Shown: one piece after another, positions 12,124 through 21,219 of the stretch
Layout of the letters: each line of letters opens with the position of its first letter
How positions within the stretch are numbered: the first letter of the stretch is position 1
From: Metridium senile
Lineage: Eukaryota > Cnidaria > Anthozoa > Actiniaria > Metridiidae
Direction: 5' to 3'
NCBI GenBank assembly: GCA_949775045.1
Contig: OX459109.1
Span: 1,114,990 to 1,178,989, forward strand
Length of the DNA: 64,000 nt
Made by a program: the position numbers and the translations under genes
Notes under the pieces: model-generated
What the model saw: the letters and a program-made list of their open reading frames with translations, nothing else
Told to the model about the DNA's origin: nothing
Databases searched by the model: none

Positions 12124-15100
12124 GTTATTGTTATTATTATTAATTTTTATTATTATTACTATTATTATATTAAGTTAATTTTTTAATATTGCCTATTTCA
12201 GGATTTCCCACCTATGTTTAAAATGGAGAGTAGCTTCAAAGCTGAGCGTCCTGGAGAAATATCACTCAACAAGAATGAAACTATTCTTGTTATAAACACA
12301 TTCTTGACTAGGTAAAACACAGTGTGTTTAATGGATAAAATGTTTTATAATATAGCACAGCTATTTAACACACTCTCTGATTGGTCAAAAACCTAATAAC
12401 TATTTGGGCTGCACGCCGGCACACACAAATTAAAACTGACTGACTTTTTTTTATCTTCCAAATGGATGTAATCAGAAGCTAGTGCACAAATATGAAAACT
12501 GATATAACATGCATTCCGATTGGCTGAAAACCTAAAAACTATTTCCCCATGGGCTGCACGTCAGGACACACAAACTGACTGGCTTTTTCTATCTTTCAAA
12601 TGAATGGAATCAGAAGCTACAATCATGTGCAAACTTTTTGGGACATAAAATATACAAAATCTATCAATTTGATTTGCAAACCCCCTTCCCCCTAAGCAAT
12701 GTTGATTGGTCTTTCAAATGACAACTGTTTCACATTCCCACAATTCAACATTGATACGAGAACACTGAGATGAACACTGGGGAGAGGGGGAAACAGAAAA
12801 ATGATGTTGAATATTTTTCATGTTAAAACCAGATAATGTCCCAAGCACATGATTGTAGTGCACAAATATGAAAACTGATATAACACGCATTCCGATTGGC
12901 TGAAAACCTATGAACTATTTCCCCATGGGTTGCCTGGTTTGTCTTTTCTCATACCAGGCTCTCTTATAAATCAACTAGACAACACAAAGTCACTTGCCCA
13001 TTGCATTATACTGTAGGCGCTTTGGAGAAAATGTAAAAAAAAACTCTTAACAAGCTTGAGTCTCACTTGCCTAAGCCTTGTGCCACTCTTATGCTTGTTT
13101 AAACATGAATTAATTTAATTAATTTAATAATTAAAATCATTCTTTATATTTTTTCTTTGTGTGTCTATAATGCCATGCATGTGTGACTTTGTGTTGTCTA
13201 ATTAATAATTATAGATATCAATCAAAAGAATGCAATGTAATGCAATATGAAGACATTTATATGTGTATGTAGTACTGACCCAACCTGTAATTCAGCAACT
13301 GCTGCAAGAGGCCTGAATAAACACTGCATCTATTTATCTATCTATCTATTTCCATGCTGTTACACTGTGCAATTTGTTCACCAACTTGGCTTACAATGCC
13401 GTTGCAACACAAATTGCTGAAAAATAAACTTTCACAAATTTGCTTTTACACATAAAAACTATACTATAAGCAAGCAACAATTTGTAGTTTATTTCATGAT
13501 TTGCATGTTTGGCACTACTTCTGTAATAATGTGAATGTTAACTGTTTTGACATTACAATTCCAGTAAGTTCCATAAACCTTCAGATAATTTCTGGCTGGG
13601 AGAAAAAGAAGACGGCAAAATAGGACTGTTCAATGGAAACTTAGCAATTCCAATTATCAGCAACGCAGGTGAGACATTATAAGTTGTTAAGGGCCAATTT
13701 ACATGAATAGAAGGTGACCCTAAAGGATAGTGTACATACTAGAGATCGTATACCATTGTTCTGCATTCAAAGTTCTCCTCCTCTTTCTCCTCCTCTTTCT
13801 CCTCCTCTTTCTCCTCTTCTTTCTCCTCCTCTTTCTCCTCCTCTTTCTCCTCCTCTTTCTCCTCCATTTCTCCTCCTCTTTCTCCTTCCCTTTTTTCCTC
13901 CTCTTTCTCCTGATCTTTCTACTCCTCTTGCTCCTTCCCTTTTCTCCTCCTCTTTCTCCTCCTTTTTCTCCTCATCTTTCTCCTCCCCTTTCTCCTCCCC
14001 TTCCTCTTCCCCCTTCTCCTCCCCTTTCTCCTCCTCCTCCTCCTCCCCTTTCCCCCTCTTTCTCCTTCTCTTTCTCCTCCTCTTTCTCCTCCTCCTCCTC
14101 CTCAATTATCTCCTAACCACCTTTACCATATGCACCGCCATCATTATTATCATCATCATCATTCTAGTATGTGACTAAAATCTATTGTTTTTCATGACAG
14201 AAATACTCGCTGACGCTGCCTGTGATGAGGGTACTCAAGGTAACTATTTCTATTTCGACGAAGGGTTTCCTGTCCTATTTGTAAAGGAAATCGCACGAGC
14301 TTGAGTACAATTCGTAATTAATAGGTATGAGTCATGTTTAGAAAGTTTTCAAAATTGGACGAGCCTGATAGGCGAGTCCAATTTGATAACTTTCAAAACA
14401 TCACGAGTATCTATTTATTACAATTTGTATATTTTTATAAAAAGTAGATACCTAGGTTAGCCCTTGTGGTTATTGTAGACAGCTTGTACCACTTATTTAA
14501 GTCTTTAAATATAATTGTAATTCTTTTTTATTTAATTATTGGTACTAAATAAACGATTGTTGTTGTTGTTGTTGTTGTTGTTGTACAAAAAGATCTAATT
14601 GGTACTCTGCAGAGTACAGTTAACGATTTAATTGTACTCTTCTCGTCCAATCAGAATCGAGTAATTTTGTACAGTGTATTATAAGGGGTAGTAAAACAGT
14701 ATTTTATTAATTCCCCCTTTCAAAATAACTATAAGAAATCGCCAGAAGGTTATGAGCTTTTGCTTTATTAGGGCACACAGCATGCACGTTTGCCTTTAGT
14801 ACAAATATGTCAATTTGTATTTTTTTTACCTTAGTTCCCGCCGAGATAAAAGGACGAGGGCCTCAAGCAGAACTCGCATACCACAGGGCATTAAAGCACG
14901 GCAAGGTTGTGGTAAATCGAGGTCGTATCATGCTTGTGGGACAAGATCGAGCAGGTAAAACAAGCCTGAAGAAGTCGCTCCTTGGACTACCGTTCAACCC
15001 TGGCGAAGAGAGTACAGTGGGAGTCGAGGTTGATCCTTCATGTTTTAGCATTGATGTTGACAATGTCAAGAATTGGCAGAGAACAACTGACTGCACTCAG

Positions 15101-18100
15101 ACTGACTTTGCAGACAACATTGCGAAGTTGATCGCTGATGATCTTAAACATGTTGAAGAGGAGGAAGAAGAGGAGGACGAGCAAGAAAAGAAGGAGGATG
15201 TGGAGCATGGAGAAAAGGGGGAAGAGGTGATCACTGTTCAGGTAGTTATTATTATCAATATTAGTACCAGCATCACCATCGTCATTCATTCATCCATCCA
15301 TTCATCCATTCATTCATTCATTCATTCATTCATTCATTCATTCATTCATTCATTCATTCATTCATTCATTCATTCATTCATTTATTCATTCATTTATTTA
15401 ATCATTCATTCATTCAATCATAGGAATCATCCCAAGATGATACCGATAGCAACGAAAACAATAACAACAGTCCATCAGAACCAGATTCCGAAATCACACC
15501 AGACACAGAAGAACCTCTAAACGATAGCCTCGACAATACCAAAGAGTCGATCCCAGAAGACGTTACAGAAAAAGTTGTGCATTACTTGCAAGGCTTGAGC
15601 CTCGGTGAATCTCCCACGAAGTCACAGACCATCGTCAGTATATGGGACTTTGCGGGGCAACATTTGTACTACGCCTCGCACCCTGTGTTTTTGTCCCCTA
15701 GGGCGCTCTATTTGATGGTCTACAACCTTAGCAAAGATCTTAACTCTGAGGCAGAGCCATGCGTAAGGCAAGGAACCTTTGATATTCTACTGGAAAATGC
15801 GGATAAACAGACGAATCTTGAATCAATTCTCTCTTGGTTAGCTTCCATACATAGCATTCAACCAGTAAACGACCGGGAAGAGGACCAAGAGAATACTGAT
15901 TCCAGGAAAATTCCTGGAAAGGCTCCGTATTCGCGACCGCCGGTTATTGTGGTTGGTACCAACGCAGACTGTCCGTTTGAAGACTCTAAGAAAATGGAAG
16001 TGGTCATTAAGAAGAGTATGTCTGGAAAAAGTTTTCAGCAACATTTGGTAAAGCCTTTTTTCACTGTGAATAATACCCTGTCATCGGCTGATCAAGGAAT
16101 TCAGCGATTGCAAGGGAAGATCATTGAAGTTTTGGAGATGGAGCCGTATATGGGTGAGCATATTCCTGTAAGATGGCTGATCTTTGAGAAGGTAGGCAAT
16201 TATAGGTGTTCATGCGGTAATAGTGAGCATATGATGAAGATAATTGATGATGATGATGTGATGGTAGTGATCATAATGATGGTGATCATAATGATAATGA
16301 TGGTGGTAATGGTGATGGTGATCATAATGATGATGATAGTGGTGACGTGATTGGATGGTGGTGATGATAATCATGGTGATGGTGTTGATGTGGTAATAGT
16401 GAGCATATGATGAAGATAAATGATGGTGATGTGATGGGATGATGGTGATCATAATGATAATCATGGTGGTGATGGTGATAATAGTGATGGTGATGTAATG
16501 GTGGTAATCATGATGATGGTGATAATAGTGATGGTGGTGATCATAATGATGGTGATGATAATCATAATCATAATGGTGATGGTGATAATGATAATGATGA
16601 TTTTATGATGGTGATGTCTATGGTATGGTGATCATTTGTAGTGCGTGTATTTGCCAGAGTGTATTGCACAGTGTATTTGAAGTGCCACTTCAAGTAAATA
16701 ATTGAAACTTTTAACGTTCAAGGCGACCGAAGCTTTGGTAGAAAAGAAGACCTATCACCTTCTACTACCAGATCTGGAAAAGATTGTCCAGGAAGTGTGC
16801 TTCATAGAAGAAAACGATGAAATCCATGCTATGTTAGACTACTATAACGACCTTGGTGTCATCATTAAACACGGTGACACGGTGGTTTTGCAAGCACAGT
16901 GGCTTATCGATCTCTTTAGGAAGTTGATTACCGTTAGACCGTACGACGACCAGGTAAAGTAGCGGTCTAAAGGCGATGTTACATTGTGTATTTTTTCAGC
17001 AATTTGTCTCGGAATATTCCTCTAACTTCAAAGTTCCCTGCGCCATTTTAAAAGGTAGCAGGGCCTTTGCATCGAAGCGAGACGAACGTTGTCTTGCTGG
17101 GATTGACAGGGGCGTAGCGTGGTCATTTTGATAAGTACGCACGGATGTGGATTTTTGACTTTTGAATACAAAAATATATGGAAAACTATTAAAAAACATT
17201 TGAAAATTTCCCGCCTCAAGTACGCACGTGCGTATTTGCGTAATGGACGCTACGCCCCTGATAGAGACACGTGAATAATTGTCCAGCAAGGTGTTAGAAG
17301 GTCTCTATCATTGCCAGCTCAACGTTCGTCTCGTTTCGATTCAAAGGCAAGGCTGCCTTTCAAGATGGCCCAGGGAACTGTGAAGGGGATTATTCCGTTG
17401 CGACACAGTGTAACAACGCCACAATGCTGCAATGTTTTGTGTAATTATGTATTTAATGAGTAGATGTAATAATATCTGTCATCATTATGTATTTTGTCAT
17501 CATCGTTATCGTCATAAGAACATTATTTTCATCATCATCATCATCATCATCATCATTATCATCATTTCCATCAATCTCATTTTCATGTTTTTTTTTGTGG
17601 CCATCATCAACACCTTCAACATCATCATCATCATTTTTCGATAATACATTAGGTCGTCATTATGCATATTATCATCATCGCTATCACCAAAAGGACATCA
17701 TTATTATAATCATATGATGTATCGTTCCCAGAATCCTATGTTCGAGGAATGTTGGAACGACCTGGAGGAAAGTGGAATCCTCCGCATGGAGCTCGTAGAG
17801 CACGTGTTTGGCGAGCTTCTTGATAGTGGTCAGAGTAAAGAAGATCTTCTTTGCATGATGGAGCATTATGGGCTAATCGCTCGCTTTGAGAAAGGTGCCA
17901 ACGCCCGCTACTTCGTTCCAGCGCAACTCAGATCATCACCAGAAGAGTTAGTTGACATACAGCCCTCCTCCGTTGGACCATGCGCACTGTACGTGCATTT
18001 CATCGACGGGTTCGTCCCACATGGGCTGTACTCGTACTTTATCTCAAAGTTCATCGGTTGGTGTTCGAAGTCTGAGGACGGAAGCCAACACGAGCCAAAT

Positions 18101-20532
18101 CTTTACCGAAACGTTTCTCGTTTCATCATCGGAAAGTCGTCGGATTACGAGCTGATTCTAATCTGCCGAAAACGTTTCATCAAGGTAGTTTTGCGGAGTC
18201 TACAAGAAAGTACTTCGTGCCTTTATCAACCAGCAGTGTCGGTTCGACGTTTTATCGAGTCGACGCTAAGAGCTATTTCTGTCGAATGCAATTGGTATCG
18301 ATCGTTGAGGTATCAGTTCACTGTGCTGTGTCCGTCATGTTGTCAATTGTCTAAACTGTGTGCGAAACACCGGGTAGTTGGATGCAGTAACGATGATTGT
18401 ATACATCTATTGGAGGTGAGCCCTCAACAAGTTCTTGTTTGCACGAAGAGCTTTGGTAAAGATTCGCGCCCTGAAGTACAGAACCTTGAAGTTTGGTATG
18501 CCACACCAAAGGTATGTACCATTTACTTGTTAACCACGCGCGACTCGAACCACGTGCAACTCGAAACACACACTGACTCAAATCATGCACAACTCAAATC
18601 ATGCGTAACTCAGACTGTGCATAACTCGAAGAGCGCGATACATGAAGCAGGCTTAAGTCAAACCACGTACAACTCAAACCGTGCATAACTCGTTCTTCGC
18701 GAGACTCGACTCCGCTCGTGGACTTAATGAAGGGGTTTACATCATCATAATCGACTCAAATCCACGCACTAATCTCGAATTCCTTGAAAAATTGAAAAGG
18801 TTTCAAAAACACTGACCAAAATAATTGTACATAGTTTCTAATGTGTTTTTCTCAGTTTAGAATGATTGTTTTGAAGTTCTTGTAATTTTAAAGTACATTA
18901 ACGTTTAAACGTCCTTTTTTTCACAGCCCGCCGAAGGCTCCATCCCAACAGACAAACTCATGTGCCTAGCGTGTGACATAGGAGAAAAGTGGAAAGTAGT
19001 TGGTCGAGGACTTGGCCTGAGCGAAGCAGATTTGGATGAAATCGAAACTGATGAGGACCAGCTTTACGAGCGCTGCTATGCTGTTCTAAAGAGATGGACA
19101 GAAATTCAAGGATCGTCTGCTAATTATGAAGCTCTTAATGTAGCGTTAACGCATCCTGCCGTACAGTTGTCTGATCTAGCGTTGAAATACTGTGGATATC
19201 TTGGCAGTGCTGTTAGGCCAGAAACTCCAGGTAGATGATGATGATGATGATGGTAATGATGATGATGATAATGATGATGTTGGCAGTGCTGTTAGGCCAG
19301 AAACTCCAGGTAGATGATGATGATGATGGTAATGATGATGATGATAATGATGATGTTAATGGTACCGATGATGATGATATTGATCATGATGTTGAAGTTG
19401 ATAGTAACGATGATGATGATGATAATGATGATGTTAATGGTACCGATGATGATGATATTGATCATGATGTTGAAGTTGATAGTAACGATGATGATGATGA
19501 TAATGATGATGTTAATGGTACCGATGGTGATGATATTGATGATGGTGTTGATGGTAACGATGATGGTAACGAAGAATGTGATAAAGATGATGGATTATGA
19601 TGGTAATGATGATGATGAAAGTAAGTGATTTTTATTGTGTTGATGACAATTACGACGATGACCTTAATTGAAGTTGTTGGTATTATATCTTCTTCGTCAT
19701 CATCATCATCATCATCATTATTATCATCATCATTATTACCACCACCATATCATCATCATCATAATTACCATCATCGTTATTACCATTACGACCACCACCA
19801 CCATAGTCATTATCTTCATCATCATGATCATATATAACTAGTATTGTAGTGATATCGCTAAAAATGTTTTTTTATTTTTTTTCAAAACCTATAGACGTCT
19901 CACCCGACGATAATCCACCTGAGATCTTCCTATCATATCAATGGGACATACAACCCACTGTAATAGAACTGTCCTCTTTACTCAAAGAGAAAGGGTTTAA
20001 TTGTTGGGTCGACATTGGTCAAATGGGAGGTGGTGATTCCTTATATGCACAATTAGACAAAGGAATCAGATCTGCTAAGGTAAATAATGACGACGGGTTT
20101 AATTGTTGGCTGGCTGATTGATTGATTGATGGATGGATTTAGTAATTGTTTGATGGCTTATTGATTGATTCATTGATTATATTGATTGGCTGGCTGGCTG
20201 ATTGATTGATTGATTGATGGATGGATTTGGTCATTGTTTGATGGCTTATTGATTGACTGATTGATTAATTGATTGATTATCATCTAATATAGGTCATCAT
20301 ATCATGTGTAACAGAAAAATACTGCAAGTCAGAAAACTGCCAACGAGAAGCAACTTTAGCTGATTCCGTCAAAAAACCTATAATACCACTACTACTAGAG
20401 CCCATTCCCTGGCCGCCAGAGGGCCAGCTCGGTCCAATCTTCGCCAAGCTTTTATACATTGACATGACAGAAGGACACGAAGCGAAACTTGATGAATTAC
20501 TTAGAAAGATTGAATGCTACACCTCGAAATAG
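2599..20532 (+). CDS. Gene A: SAM-like / pseudokinase / SH3 / Roc-COR / Death / TIR protein
   Basis: Exons, joined by GT-AG introns with consistent phases: 2599-2802, 3360-3509, 4012-4161, 5350-5523, 6578-6630, 9978-10143, 11479-11604, 12202-12311, 13565-13668, 14201-14239, 14835-15241, 15424-16191, 16723-16953, 17732-18511, 18927-19230, 19895-20079, 20293-20532. They give about 1,396 residues ending in TAG. The order is a SAM-like helical region, a kinase fold lacking its catalytic residues, SH3, a Roc GTPase (G1 [10 protein letters not shown]3 DFAGQ, G4 GTNAD), COR, Death and TIR. Family knowledge: ROCO proteins are GTP-switched dimers, Death and TIR are signalling domains. I infer a cytosolic immune or death signalling protein. 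The ancestral start exon (2134) is damaged, so the true start is uncertain. It is closest to gene C throughout and to gene B only from 14201 on. Confidence 0.8.
2897..3072. mobile_element. Fold-back MITE with ttaaca target duplication
   Basis: The ends read acaggtttcc and ggaacctgt, and the arms contain 'catttaaatctgtac'. It is flanked by ttaaca at 2891-2896 and 3073-3078. A related copy with a duplicated end segment lies at 25699-25927 in gene B. Gene C lacks it at the matching intron position. Confidence 0.75.
3360..11604 (+). CDS. Gene A exons 3-8: degenerate kinase domain
   Basis: Exons 3360-3509, 4012-4161, 5350-5523, 6578-6630, 9978-10143 and 11479-11604. A glycine-loop remnant ([11 protein letters not shown]), an alpha-C glutamate (LQEAKML) and [11 protein letters not shown] are clear. 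The C-lobe ends with a tyrosine-kinase-like [10 protein letters not shown]. Catalytic residues are lost: the strand-3 lysine is arginine (VCLR), HRDLxxxN reads HCRLSEFA, and DFG reads GFG. The APE region reads PSE. This is a pseudokinase, so it probably binds or regulates rather than phosphorylates. The insert in intron 6 (6690-9440) is missing from gene C. Confidence 0.75.
3520..3990. repeat. (ATC)n-rich intron 3 with short unique spacers
   Basis: Trinucleotide repeats at about 3520-3560 and 3800-3975. The same intron in gene C (60900-61260) has the complementary repeats at similar places, so the repeats predate the duplication. Confidence 0.8.
4701..5238 (+). mobile_element. GIY-YIG-bearing insertion with terminal inverted repeats (Penelope-like remnant)
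   Basis: About 538 bp bounded by an 11-bp direct repeat, aatatagatta (4690-4700 and 5228-5238). Inverted arms of about 54 bp (4701-4755 and 5141-5195, 'gcgagaaggcttgtca' versus 'tgacaagccttctcgc') flank an ORF ending at 5166. The gene C intron has the uninterrupted site near 60050, so this is an insertion. The ORF resembles the GIY-YIG endonuclease end of Penelope-like retroelements. Confidence 0.7.
4834..5166 (+). pseudogene. GIY-YIG endonuclease fragment (Penelope-like element C-terminus)
   Basis: The ORF contains the pattern [18 protein letters not shown], then [10 protein letters not shown] and [13 protein letters not shown]. These are the catalytic Arg region, the His-rich middle and the Glu-containing end of GIY-YIG nucleases as found at the C-terminus of Penelope-like elements. 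No ATG is near: it opens at a TTG. The stretch just upstream in another frame ([16 protein letters not shown]) looks like the preceding part of the same protein, so a frameshift has occurred. It is a decayed fragment without reverse transcriptase. Confidence 0.65.
5785..6205. mobile_element. Fold-back insertion, gene A intron 5
   Basis: 'ccggggaaaaagtac' at 5861 is answered by 'gtactttttccctg' near 6150. Repeats of 'ccctaagagatacca' lie between, and long G and C runs sit near the ends. It is not seen in the gene C intron. An ORF at 5793-6071 is inside the element and not recognised. Confidence 0.5.
6324..6549. repeat. Tandem duplication, 113-bp unit, two copies
   Basis: The segment beginning 'ctctttcatgaaacaatc' at 6324 recurs at 6437 with almost no change. 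It lies just upstream of the 53-nt exon at 6578. The gene C intron does not show the duplication. Confidence 0.85.
7105..7252. repeat. Tandem repeat of about 67 bp
   Basis: 'gcgaattgacgtataattac' through 'gttgtattacaaaactgcaa' is repeated twice, with a partial third copy, inside the intron 6 insert. Confidence 0.8.
7290..8047 (-). pseudogene. Unrecognised minus-strand coding remnant in the intron 6 insert
   Basis: Three minus-strand segments look protein-coding but lie in different frames. 8047-7865 begins [17 protein letters not shown]. 7920-7636 contains a run with [18 protein letters not shown] and [10 protein letters not shown]. About 7555-7290, without a start, is acidic and contains [12 protein letters not shown] and [10 protein letters not shown]. 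Frame changes between them mean either unrecognised introns or decay. I do not know the family. The position, divergent from the plus-strand two-exon gene, is like a transposon-borne gene pair. Confidence 0.35.
8007..8809 (+). CDS. Small two-exon gene nested in intron 6 of gene A (unknown)
   Basis: Exon 1 is 8007-8187 (ATG; ends 'ggccccaaag|gtatgt', phase 1). Exon 2 is 8670-8809 ('tttcatttcag' acceptor, TGA stop). The joined frame gives 106 residues starting [21 protein letters not shown] compact beta-rich stretch, [10 protein letters not shown]...[10 protein letters not shown], then leads to a basic tail. The first part recalls small barrel-like domains seen near BEN-type or transposon-associated proteins, but I cannot name it. 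It is absent from the paralogous intron of gene C, so it arrived with the insert. Confidence 0.4.
9281..9421 (+). mobile_element. hAT-like MITE, copy 2
   Basis: The ends are CAGGGGCGGATCCAG and CTGGATCCGCCACTG, flanked by catat on both sides. It matches 1812-1973 in opposite orientation. Confidence 0.7.
9440..9545. repeat. Tandem 'gcccatgcaaaatg' repeat shared with gene C
   Basis: About 50-bp units of 'aaaatgacgatttttgatgga' and 'ctatagcacatgcaaaatg' occur here and, complementary, at 58925-59130 in gene C. It is old intron sequence on the far side of the intron 6 insert. Confidence 0.7.
10270..10702. mobile_element. Fold-back element, gene A intron 7
   Basis: 'gagacacagaaaccctcaa' at 10290 is answered by 'ttgagggtttctgtgtc' near 10670, and 'gtgaggtgaaaacgtgcaac' mirrors the left arm. 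TTAA occurs at both outer edges, which may be a target site. Gene C lacks it. Confidence 0.6.
10740..11445. repeat. ATTC/ATCC minisatellite, gene A intron 7
   Basis: About 700 bp of tetranucleotide repeat arranged in higher-order units such as 'catccatttattcatccacc'. It has expanded relative to gene C (58410-58535). Long Ile-His-Pro-Ser or Met-Asn-Gly-Trp ORFs on both strands are artefacts. Confidence 0.9.
11995..12170. repeat. (ATT)n microsatellite, gene A intron 8
   Basis: It lies just before the SH3 exon. In gene C the same spot contains (TAA)n arrays and an inserted LINE fragment (57110-57480). Confidence 0.85.
12202..13668 (+). CDS. Gene A exons 9-10: SH3 domain
   Basis: Exons 12202-12311 and 13565-13668. 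SH3 hallmarks are in order: an ALYDF-like strand ([15 protein letters not shown]), a hydrophobic TILVI strand, the tryptophan at the binding face ([18 protein letters not shown]) and a closing hydrophobic strand. It sits directly behind the pseudokinase, so the two likely form one regulatory unit. It ends in phase 1, which matches the phase of the Ig exons in gene B. Confidence 0.7.
12481..12960. repeat. Dispersed direct repeats in intron 9
   Basis: 'gtgcacaaatatgaaaactg' plus 'ccgattggctgaaaacct' occurs twice (about 12481 and 12858), with a partial copy before. They look like copies of one unnamed element. Confidence 0.55.
13285..13352 (+). mobile_element. LINE-type 3' tail with (ATCT)n
   Basis: 'gctgcaagaggcctgaataaac' followed by (ATCT)n has the form of a non-LTR retroelement 3' end. 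No reading frame remains. Confidence 0.35.
13765..14110. repeat. Polypyrimidine tract at the A/B homology boundary
   Basis: About 340 bp of (TCC)n and (CTCCTCTTT)n with no purine runs. Genes A and C align on the 5' side of the tract; genes A and B align only from the tract onward. The corresponding tracts are 28442-28740 (B) and 55260-55740 (C, complementary). Such mirror-repeat tracts can form triplexes and promote recombination. Confidence 0.85.
14201..14239 (+). CDS. Gene A micro-exon linking N-terminal and Roc modules
   Basis: Thirty-nine nucleotides, phase 1 on both sides, encode [13 protein letters not shown]. The same micro-exon occurs in B (28819-28857) and, slightly changed, in C (55167-55129). 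It is the first exon shared by all three genes. Confidence 0.7.
14400..14590 (+). mobile_element. Probable LINE 3' end with (TTG)n tail
   Basis: 'ttggtactaaataaacgatt' followed by (GTT)n resembles a non-LTR retroelement terminus. Gene B lacks it at the same intron position (29035-29045), so it is an insertion in gene A. Confidence 0.4.
14835..16191 (+). CDS. Gene A exons 12-13: Roc GTPase domain
   Basis: Exons 14835-15241 and 15424-16191. G1 is GQDRAGKTS, the switch region has [12 protein letters not shown]3 is WDFAGQ and G4 is GTNAD. The domain is interrupted by about 120 residues of acidic, low-complexity sequence (a Glu run and an Asp/Asn/Pro/Glu-rich stretch) between the switch region and G3. 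The intron that splits the insertion holds (ATTC)n. ROCO GTPases cycle between GTP and GDP with the following COR domain. Confidence 0.85.
15285..15420. repeat. (ATTC)n in the Roc intron
   Basis: The tetranucleotide array is conserved in position in B (29760-30055) and C (53860-54215), with different lengths. Confidence 0.9.
16230..16625. repeat. (GAT)n/(GGT)n-rich intron before COR
   Basis: An imperfect trinucleotide array is conserved in position in B (30880-31290) and C (52410-53060). It has no coding value. Confidence 0.9.
16723..18511 (+). CDS. Gene A exons 14-15: COR domain
   Basis: Exons 16723-16953 (77 codons) and 17732-18511 (260 codons). The first holds a winged-helix-like COR segment with [13 protein letters not shown] and [13 protein letters not shown]. 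The second begins [17 protein letters not shown] and includes [10 protein letters not shown] and YFVPAQL. COR mediates dimerisation in ROCO proteins. A Cys/His cluster (CPSCCQ, CAKH, CSNDDC) near the end could bind metal; this is inference. Splice ends are 'ttcccag|aatcct' and 'ccaaag|gtatgt'. Confidence 0.75.
17033..17378. mobile_element. Fold-back element carrying a nested MITE
   Basis: The outer arms 'gttccctg...gacgaacgttg' and 'caacgttcgtc...cagggaac' flank a nested element, 17107-17260, with ends CAGGGGCGTAGCG and CGCTACGCCCCTG. The same nested pair is at 31701-32046 in gene B but absent in gene C. Confidence 0.8.
17535..17640. repeat. (ATC)n before exon 15
   Basis: A short trinucleotide array, also present in B (32195-32315) and C (50960-51080). 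Confidence 0.85.
18515..18690. repeat. Degenerate repeat of about 21-24 bp after the COR exon donor
   Basis: Units related to 'gactcaaatcatgcacaact' follow the splice donor and keep the upstream frame open to the stop at 18688, encoding repeated [12 protein letters not shown] peptides. B (33190-33322) and C (49893-50095) show the same. Confidence 0.7.
18927..19230 (+). CDS. Gene A exon 16: Death domain
   Basis: 101 codons plus one base, phase 0 to 1. It has the six-helix Death pattern: [20 protein letters not shown], a buried Trp, [10 protein letters not shown], then [12 protein letters not shown] and [10 protein letters not shown]. The Death fold supports homotypic assembly. Gene B lacks six codons at the start of this exon (in frame). 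Confidence 0.8.
19231..19835. repeat. (GAT)n/(CAT)n intron with a duplicated exon end
   Basis: The last 30 bases of the Death exon and its donor (19201-19240) are repeated at 19280-19320 inside the repeat. Above this lies a 36-60 bp higher-order unit built on 'gatgatattgatcatgatgt'. The counterpart in gene C is about twice as long (48060-49344). Confidence 0.85.
19895..20532 (+). CDS. Gene A exons 17-18: TIR domain
   Basis: Exons 19895-20079 and 20293-20532. It begins with the box-1-like EIFLSYQWD, followed by [37 protein letters not shown] and NCQREATLA, then [10 protein letters not shown]. The layout is close to SARM1-class TIR domains. The Glu in CQRE falls where SARM1 has its catalytic Glu. 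NAD hydrolase activity is therefore possible but unproven. It ends YTSK plus TAG. Confidence 0.8.
20100..20285. repeat. (GATT)n intron inside the TIR domain
   Basis: The tetranucleotide array is conserved in position in B (34600-34880) and C (47470-47790), longest in the latter two. Confidence 0.9.
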
Positions 20533-21219
20533 ATGTGAAATTATTAGGACAATTCTTATTCATTTTTAGATTCTGAATTTAGTTTTTACCAAGCTGTTTT
20601 AGTGTGCTCTTGTTTCAAAAAGGTTTGCGCAGCGAACGGCGAATGGAGATTGCACTAACGAAAGGAATTGTGGTCACACATACAGCATATGCGTTTGTTT
20701 TAATAGATTGCAAAGCACAGTTTCACACATTATAAGTTATTTTCGTTTGAATATTATCGGCATTGTAAATTGACATTGTTTTTGGTGACCCAAGAGCTAT
20801 TTATGAATAATATTAAAGACCCAAAGTTCCTTTAGATCGTGCAATTATAGCCATGTTGCATTTCTTTACGACAACCTTTTTGAAATTAGTATACACCATT
20901 TCAGTTCAAAAATAGCGAATGACGTACTCAATTGCACGACCGAAAGGAATTGTGGTCTTTGATATTGATTATTTGTGCTTCTTCATTTGTTGTTTAACTA
21001 CAATTCTTTGCGGTCGTATACATTCAGGGAATAGCAAAATGTGCGCGCTCTGATTGGCTCCCATAGCTCGGGAAATTCTTGGCTATTTATCTCAATTTCA
21101 GGAGGGATGAATTTGCCAAGAAAGGATGTAATGAACCATTTTATAATATTGAATCGTATACTTAGAAGTATTTAGCATTTTTGGTTAATTAAATTCTTAG
21201 CAACTTATTTTGAATGTTT

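Noticed and set aside
13714..14178. Pro/Leu/Ser-rich and Arg/Glu-rich ORFs
   Set aside because: They come from the polypyrimidine tract in an intron. There are no start or splice signals, and the paralogues differ in length without regard to frame.
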